Shown piece by piece: positions 6,804 to 10,302 of a DNA stretch of 10,302 nucleotides. This stretch comes from Oscillospiraceae bacterium (GTDB lineage: Bacteria > Bacillota_A > Clostridia > Oscillospirales > Ruminococcaceae). The notes beneath the pieces are model-generated. The model saw only the letters and a program-made list of their open reading frames with translations, was not told the origin of the DNA and made no database searches. Made by a program: the position numbers and the translations under genes. Location of the stretch: NCBI GenBank assembly GCA_017848205.1, contig JAGDDO010000272.1:1-10302 (forward strand), written 5' to 3'. Numbering within the stretch: the stretch's first letter is position 1; every line of letters starts with the position of its first letter.

Positions 6804-6892
6804 AAATAATGATACGATAATCACAAAAGAATTTGATCATGGGGTTACTGAAGATCTCTTTTGTGATTGCGGCTGAACGTCAGCCGTTTTTT
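6804..6892 (+). ncRNA. Structured leader RNA: candidate riboswitch/attenuator or small RNA
   Basis: Between a strong promoter and an intrinsic terminator lies a perfect 12-bp stem (AATCACAAAAGA at 6819-6830 with 6857-6868). It encloses 26 nt that can form a further 4-bp helix (GATC 6835-6838 with 6853-6856) and a 14-nt loop with a GGGG run. The terminator hairpin follows without a gap. I do not recognise a known riboswitch class: the GGGGTTAC stretch resembles a small part of the c-di-GMP-I (GEMM) aptamer, but the remaining conserved blocks are absent. No clear antiterminator is visible; the only hint is CTGA (6848-6851) against TCAG (6880-6883). It may therefore be a free-standing RNA of about 90 nt that partly reads through into the gene. 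Confidence 0.55.
6870..6892 (+). terminator. Intrinsic terminator inside the GGDEF/EAL leader
   Basis: A 7-bp GC-rich stem (CGGCTGA at 6870-6876 with 6880-6886) has a 3-nt loop and is followed by six T residues (6887-6892). It is downstream of the promoter and 41 nt upstream of the coding start, so it must be bypassed for the gene to be expressed unless another promoter exists; none is visible between 6893 and 6934. Confidence 0.8.
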
Positions 6893-6912
6893 CCACGGGG
6901 AAGGATTAAATT

Positions 6913-6930
6913 ATGATAAAGAGGATCTGA
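6913..6930 (+). CDS. Possible five-codon leader peptide (MIKRI)
   Basis: ATG ATA AAG AGG ATC TGA, preceded by GGGGAAGGA (6897-6905) at 7 nt, a better Shine-Dalgarno than that of the main gene. Its stop is 3 nt before the ATG at 6934, and its codons contain the GAGG used by that gene, so translation of the two could be coupled. ORFs this short arise easily by chance; this is a speculative call based on position and ribosome binding site only. Confidence 0.25.
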   Translation: MIKRI

Positions 6931-6933
6931 ATT

Positions 6934-8898
6934 ATGAAAAAAATACAGGAAAGATCCAAGGGGATTGTAAAAAAGAAGCGAATGTCTTTCGCTATAAGGT
7001 TTTCCGTTATCATACTGTCATTCATCACAGTATTCTCAATACTTTATCTGTGCAATTGTCTCAGCTCGATCACCAATCAGTACACAGCCCTTATGATACA
7101 GGAAACCCGAAGAACAGACACGGTTAATTCTATCGAAAGTCACCTTGCTGAACATCAGACTCATATTTTCGAGCATGTTATTTCCACATCGGACGAGGAA
7201 AAGAATAATCTCGAAATAAAAGCCCAGAGTACCAAAAAGGAGCTTATGAGTGAAGTCCAGGAACTCCGGAAGGAATTCAAGGACACAAAATACGATATAC
7301 GATACAAAACTATTGCTTCCAACGTTATCAACTATCTGCTTGATTCTGAAACTGTATTTACAATGAGTCACAACGGTGAGAGCGATAAGGTTGATGAATT
7401 CATGGAAGACACACTTGTTGACTACATCAACACGGTAAATGCAAATGTAAGCAGCTTCAAAAACATGCTTGAAGACGATATGTCAGAAGCCAGAAATAAA
7501 CTTGAGACCAATTCCAAATTTATTTATATGCAGGCTCTCGTAATTCTGATCGTTCTGATAGCCTGCTCGATATTCTGTCTTATCGTAAGCTTCAGACTTT
7601 CTCACGAGATCATCAACATCGATCCGCTTACGCAGATGCCGAACTTCGATTATTTTCTCGGTTACTGTGAAAAGCCGTTTATACGCGGAAATCTTGCAAA
7701 CTATGCTGTAATGAGTATAGACATAAAAGGCTTCCAGTACTTTAACCAGCAGCTTGGCACAAGTTTCGGAGATGCCCTCCTGGTCGAATACGCTTCACAG
7801 CTCAAGAAAAACAAATCGCGTAAAAGATACCGTGAATTCATAGCCCGCGTAAACGGCGATTCGTTCATTGCCCTTCACAGGACCGACAGAATACCGGTAA
7901 TAACCGACTACTTAAGTCAGATAGACATGAATGTACGTTTCAAAGACAGCGTTCAGAAAGTAACAGTGTATTCACGATGCGGCGTATGTCCTCTTGAAAA
8001 GGGTATGAACATAATGGACGCCGTTGAGAATTCACGTACAGCTCTCAAAGAGGCAAAGAAGCTTTCAAATACAAGCAGCGTATGGTACACTCCGAAAATG
8101 AGTGAAAAGGAACGTAATTCAAAAGAGACCATCGCCAAATTCTCGGAAGCCATCAAAAACAAGGAGTTCCTTGTTTACTACCAGCCAAAGGTGGATATGA
8201 CCACAAACAAACTCTGCGGCTGCGAAGCTCTTGTACGATGGATGCATGACGGAAAGCTTATTCCGCCTTTCAGCTTTATTCCTGTACTTGAAGACGAAGG
8301 ATACGTTACCCAGCTTGACTTCTACGTTTTTGAAAAAGTCTGTGAAGATATTTCCGAATGGGTAAGCAAAGGCATTGAGCCGGTAAGAATATCATCCAAT
8401 TTCTCAAAGCTTCACCTGAAAAACAAAAAATTTGCCGATGACGTTCTTGAGATCATCAGCCAGTACAACGTTGATAAAAAATATATCGAGATAGAACTTA
8501 CAGAATCATCCGGCTATGATGATTTCGAAGCAATGACGCAGTTTGTGAACAAGATGAAACTTGAAAACATTCACACTGCCATAGATGATTTCGGTACCGG
8601 ATATTCATCACTGTCGCTGTTAAAGGATCTTGACATCGATGTTGTAAAGCTCGACAAGTCCTTCTTAAACGGTGCAAACACCGACCTTCAGAAACAGATG
8701 ATCGAGAACATCATCAAAATGATACGTGACCTTCACCACGACGTTATCTGTGAAGGCGTTGAAACAGAACAGCAGGCGCAGTTCCTCAAGAGTGTAAAGT
8801 GCTTTATGGCTCAGGGTTATCTTTATGACAAGCCGCTGCCACATGACGACTTTGAAAAACGTCTTGTAAGTCCCGTTTATGAACTTGAAAAAGAATAA
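6934..8898 (+). CDS. Membrane protein with degenerate GGDEF and intact EAL domain (likely c-di-GMP phosphodiesterase)
   Basis: Probable sensor that hydrolyses cyclic di-GMP. A basic N terminus precedes a membrane helix (about 18-43), then an extracytoplasmic region (about 44-197) that is helical and charged with coiled-coil character, then a second helix (about 198-222). The GGDEF domain (about 228-385) carries NGDSF at 307-311 in place of GG[DE]EF, so cyclase activity is unlikely; it may bind GTP or serve as a structural regulator. No standard RxxD inhibitory site is present (RYRE occupies that place). The EAL domain (about 400-645) keeps all catalytic signatures: EAL 431-433, N489, E521 in ELTES, DDFGTG 551-556, K572 in VKLD, EGVE 607-610 and QG 627-628. 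It is monocistronic, with GAGG at 6921-6924 and a regulated-looking leader. The signal it senses is unknown. Confidence 0.93.
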   Translation: MKKIQERSKGIVKKKRMSFAIRFSVIILSFITVFSILYLCNCLSSITNQYTALMIQETRRTDTVNSIESHLAEHQTHIFEHVISTSDEEKNNLEIKAQSTKKELMSEVQELRKEFKDTKYDIRYKTIASNVINYLLDSETVFTMSHNGESDKVDEFMEDTLVDYINTVNANVSSFKNMLEDDMSEARNKLETNSKFIYMQALVILIVLIACSIFCLIVSFRLSHEIINIDPLTQMPNFDYFLGYCEKPFIRGNLANYAVMSIDIKGFQYFNQQLGTSFGDALLVEYASQLKKNKSRKRYREFIARVNGDSFIALHRTDRIPVITDYLSQIDMNVRFKDSVQKVTVYSRCGVCPLEKGMNIMDAVENSRTALKEAKKLSNTSSVWYTPKMSEKERNSKETIAKFSEAIKNKEFLVYYQPKVDMTTNKLCGCEALVRWMHDGKLIPPFSFIPVLEDEGYVTQLDFYVFEKVCEDISEWVSKGIEPVRISSNFSKLHLKNKKFADDVLEIISQYNVDKKYIEIELTESSGYDDFEAMTQFVNKMKLENIHTAIDDFGTGYSSLSLLKDLDIDVVKLDKSFLNGANTDLQKQMIENIIKMIRDLHHDVICEGVETEQQAQFLKSVKCFMAQGYLYDKPLPHDDFEKRLVSPVYELEKE

Positions 8899-8905
8899 TT
8901 AAATC

Positions 8906-9002
8906 TAAGGAAACACTGATTTAACCGGAAATCCGGAGATGGGATTTGCAGAGCTTAGCCCCGGACCCCGCGCTGATTTATGAATAAATCAGCGTTTCCA
9001 TA
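8906..9002 (+). repeat. MITE-like repeat, copy 2 (after the GGDEF/EAL gene)
   Basis: It begins 7 nt after the stop codon. TA occurs at both ends (8906-8907 and 9001-9002). The terminal inverted repeats GGAAACACTGATTTA (8909-8923) and its complement at 8985-8999 match at 14 of 15 positions. The centre keeps the family core (GGAAATCCGG, then TTTGC and GCCCCGGACCCC), but the GC hairpin seen in copy 1 is decayed. A second perfect hairpin, CGCTGATTTA (8971-8980) with 8985-8994 and a 4-nt loop, competes with the left end for the right arm. It is non-coding. Confidence 0.8.
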
Positions 9003-9038
9003 AAAATAACAGACAGTTTTTACTGTCTGTTATTTTTT
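9002..9038 (+). terminator. Intrinsic terminator of the GGDEF/EAL gene
   Basis: A perfect 15-bp stem (9002-9016 with 9023-9037, core AACAGACAG/CTGTCTGTT) has a 6-nt loop and ends in a run of T to 9038. The A-tract on the left arm gives a U-tract on the other strand as well, so it may work in both directions between these converging genes. It directly abuts repeat copy 2. Confidence 0.9.
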
Positions 9039-9045
9039 ATATAAA

Positions 9046-9078
9046 CAAAAAGCAGGTACAGTATAAACCATACCTGCT
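9046..9078 (-). terminator. Intrinsic terminator of the AbrB-type gene
   Basis: On the minus strand an 8-bp stem (AGCAGGTA, 9071-9078 with 9051-9058) has a 12-nt loop and is followed by TTTTTG. It lies 25 nt after the stop codon of the AbrB-type gene. Confidence 0.75.
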
Positions 9079-9102
9079 GTTCTGCGAACCTGTTAAAAAT
9101 TA

Positions 9103-9342
9103 TTACTTCTTGAGTTCGTTCATGCACTTCTGGCAGATGCTCTTGCCCTTGAAGTCAAGAAGGTCTTCGTTGTCACCGCAGAGAACGCATGTTGACTTGA
9201 ACTTCTTGAGGATGATAGCGTCCTGATCTACGTAGATTTCTACGCTTTCTCTGTCGTTAAGACCAAGAGTTCTTCTGAGTTCCTTTGGTAATACGATTCT
9301 TCCGAGTTCGTCGATTTTTCTTACAATACCTGTTGATTTCAT
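9103..9342 (-). CDS. AbrB/SpoVT-type transcriptional regulator with CxxC...CxxC tail
   Basis: A small DNA-binding protein of the AbrB/MazE/SpoVT superfamily, likely a global transition-state or sporulation-type regulator. Residues 1-47 form the swapped-hairpin AbrB domain, with MKSTGIVRKIDELGRIVLPKELRR matching the N-terminal half of Bacillus AbrB/Abh/SpoVT closely (the R8, R15, R23, R24 positions used for DNA contact are present). Instead of the AbrB oligomerisation tail, residues 48-79 hold two CxxC pairs (C52/C55 and C70/C73) flanking a short GK loop, a likely zinc ribbon. At 79 residues it is complete. CAGGAGGA at 9353-9360 supports the ATG. It is monocistronic, with a consensus promoter embedded in an inverted repeat that suggests autoregulation, as known for AbrB proteins. 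Its target genes cannot be told from the sequence. Confidence 0.93.
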   Translation of the reverse strand: MKSTGIVRKIDELGRIVLPKELRRTLGLNDRESVEIYVDQDAIILKKFKSTCVLCGDNEDLLDFKGKSICQKCMNELKK

Positions 9343-9375
9343 CTTTATTATTTCCTCCTGAGATAATTTAATATC

Positions 9376-9419
9376 TGTTATTATTATATATTATTAGTAT
9401 GATTATGTCAATAATAACA
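9376..9419. promoter_or_regulatory. Inverted repeat around the AbrB-type promoter, possible operator
   Basis: TGTTATTATT (9376-9385) and its exact complement (9410-9419) flank the promoter, the arms overlapping the ends of the -10 and -35 boxes with 24 bp between them. AbrB proteins bind AT-rich, loosely conserved DNA and often repress themselves, so this is a reasonable operator candidate. The high AT content means chance is not excluded. Confidence 0.4.
9383..9411 (-). promoter_or_regulatory. Consensus sigma-A promoter of the AbrB-type gene
   Basis: On the minus strand, TTGACA (9406-9411), exactly 17 bp, then TATAAT (9383-9388): a perfect consensus. Start near 9376, leader about 34 nt. Confidence 0.88.
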
Positions 9420-9504
9420 TATATAAACTAGACATAAAAAATTCCCTGTTAAATCTATGCACAATTACCTACATGAAAAATAGTTGATATCTATATTGTA
9501 CTTT

Positions 9505-10302
9505 TTATGCATTTTGATGATTGTCAAAATCTGCGTTTGCAATCTGCATCATTATCGCACACTCGATACGTTTTCTGAAAAGACGACATCCAGGCTCGTA
9601 AATTCCGGTGATATCACCTGTTGCGTGGTAAGCATTTGCAGCACAGCCGCCTGAGCAGTAAAGCTTTGCCCAGCAGTCAGCACAGTCAGGACGTGAATAG
9701 ATATTGCACTTTCTGAACTTTTCACGCATTTCCGTATTGGTAACACCGTCATAAATATTACCCATGAGATATTCCTCGTCGCCGACGAACTGGTGACACG
9801 GATAAAGATCTCCCCAAGGAGTAACAGCAAGATATTCCGTACCTGATCCGCATCCGGAAAGTCTCTTGTAAATACAAGGACCGTTCTGAAGATCGATCAT
9901 GTAATGATAGAAGGTAAATCCGTTTCCGTTCTGGTATCTTCTTATCATTTCCTTTGCAAGGATCTCGTACTGTTCAAACACCTTTGTGATATCATCTTCT
10001 GTAAGAGCAGAAGGATCATCAGGTGCACAGACTACAGGCTCCATGGAAAGCTCCTTAAAGCCGAGATCAGCCATATGGAAAATATCGTTTGTAAAGTCAG
10101 GATTGAAGTGAGTGAAAGTTCCGCGCATGTAGTAGTTTTTGTCACCGCGTCTCTCCACAAAATGTTTGAACTTCGGAACTATCTTGTCGTAGCTTCCGTT
10201 TCCTGCATAGTCAACACGGAAACGGTCATGAACTTCCTTTCGTCCGTCAAGACTGAGAACTACGTTGTGCATTTCCTGATTGCAGAAGTCGATAACCTCA
10301 TC
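9505..10302 (-). CDS. scfB: SCIFF peptide maturase (radical SAM/SPASM), C-terminal part
   Basis: The C-terminal 265 codons of a radical SAM enzyme. The frame is open through the right edge (DEVIDFCNQE precedes the internal Met at 10272), so the N-terminal CxxxCxxC cluster domain lies outside the window. The segment MHNVVLSLDGRKEVHDRFR and the SPASM pattern are typical of ScfB/CteB-type enzymes, which form thioether crosslinks in the six-cysteine SCIFF peptide (ScfA). Counting from that Met, SPASM cysteines are at 133, 141, 159, 189, 197, 200, 206, 210 and 229, including CADCWAKLYCSGGC, enough for two auxiliary 4Fe-4S clusters. The peptide gene usually lies just upstream, that is, right of position 10302. 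No clear terminator is visible in 9421-9504. The family call is good; a related SPASM peptide maturase or sulfatase-maturase homologue is the alternative. Confidence 0.85.
   Translation of the reverse strand, partial: DEVIDFCNQEMHNVVLSLDGRKEVHDRFRVDYAGNGSYDKIVPKFKHFVERRGDKNYYMRGTFTHFNPDFTNDIFHMADLGFKELSMEPVVCAPDDPSALTEDDITKVFEQYEILAKEMIRRYQNGNGFTFYHYMIDLQNGPCIYKRLSGCGSGTEYLAVTPWGDLYPCHQFVGDEEYLMGNIYDGVTNTEMREKFRKCNIYSRPDCADCWAKLYCSGGCAANAYHATGDITGIYEPGCRLFRKRIECAIMMQIANADFDNHQNA

Noticed and set aside
6804..6892. c-di-GMP-I (GEMM) riboswitch suggested by GGGGTTACTGAAG at 6841-6853
   Set aside because: Only this short stretch resembles the GEMM 3' end; the GGCAAACC and GACGCAAAGCC blocks and the second helix are absent, and the element is about half the needed length.
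6867..7127. 86-codon plus-strand frame in the GGDEF/EAL leader
   Set aside because: Runs through the terminator and into another frame of the GGDEF/EAL gene, with no family resemblance; a chance open frame.
1..10302. CRISPR array, tRNA, rRNA or transposase gene
   Set aside because: No regularly spaced repeats, cloverleaf, rRNA segments or transposase-like frames were found by reading both strands.

Overview
The window looks like a chromosomal segment of an anaerobic, moderately low-GC Firmicute, probably Ruminococcus-like (Oscillospiraceae/Clostridia). The evidence is a Gram-positive-type pyrH-frr-uppS-cdsA-dxr-rseP cluster, strong Shine-Dalgarno sites, near-consensus sigma-A promoters, a SCIFF-peptide radical SAM maturase, and an AbrB-type regulator with a CxxC...CxxC tail. 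The taxon is an inference; no database search was possible.

Positions 1-5415, minus strand: a six-gene housekeeping operon read right to left. A TTTACA-N17-TATAAT promoter (5386-5414) fires into pyrH (UMP kinase), followed by frr (ribosome recycling factor), uppS (undecaprenyl diphosphate synthase), cdsA (CDP-diacylglycerol synthase), dxr (DXP reductoisomerase of the MEP isoprenoid pathway) and rseP (site-2 membrane protease). Gaps are 3-42 nt except the cdsA-dxr gap of 107 nt, which holds a hairpin. Three starts are set by the Shine-Dalgarno position: pyrH and dxr use ATGs inside the longest open frame, and cdsA uses TTG. Dxr feeds the isoprenoid precursors from which UppS makes the lipid carrier for cell wall synthesis, so the operon joins translation, nucleotide, lipid and envelope functions. 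A hairpin at 1-31 may end it.

Positions 5415-6705, plus strand: a divergent TTGACT-N17-TATAAT promoter drives a secreted lipoprotein cyclophilin. About 111 bp of its 5' leader is a hairpin-rich, TA-flanked, MITE-like repeat. The gene ends at a 12-bp-stem intrinsic terminator (6671-6705), and a 50-bp deletion-derivative of the repeat sits directly after its stop codon.

Positions 6706-9040, plus strand: a TTGACA-N18-TATAAT promoter produces a leader of about 130 nt containing a 12-bp stem with a 26-nt apical region, then an intrinsic terminator, then a five-codon ORF, before a 654-residue membrane protein with a degenerate GGDEF domain and an intact EAL phosphodiesterase domain. This leader is the best candidate for an undescribed element: a riboswitch or attenuator, or a small RNA of about 90 nt. 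A second full-length copy of the repeat follows the gene, then a strong terminator.

Positions 9046-10302, minus strand: an AbrB/SpoVT-type regulator with its own terminator and a perfect TTGACA-N17-TATAAT promoter flanked by an inverted repeat. Upstream of it is the C-terminal part of a SCIFF maturase (SPASM domain) that runs off the right edge. No tRNA, rRNA, CRISPR array or complete transposase gene was seen.
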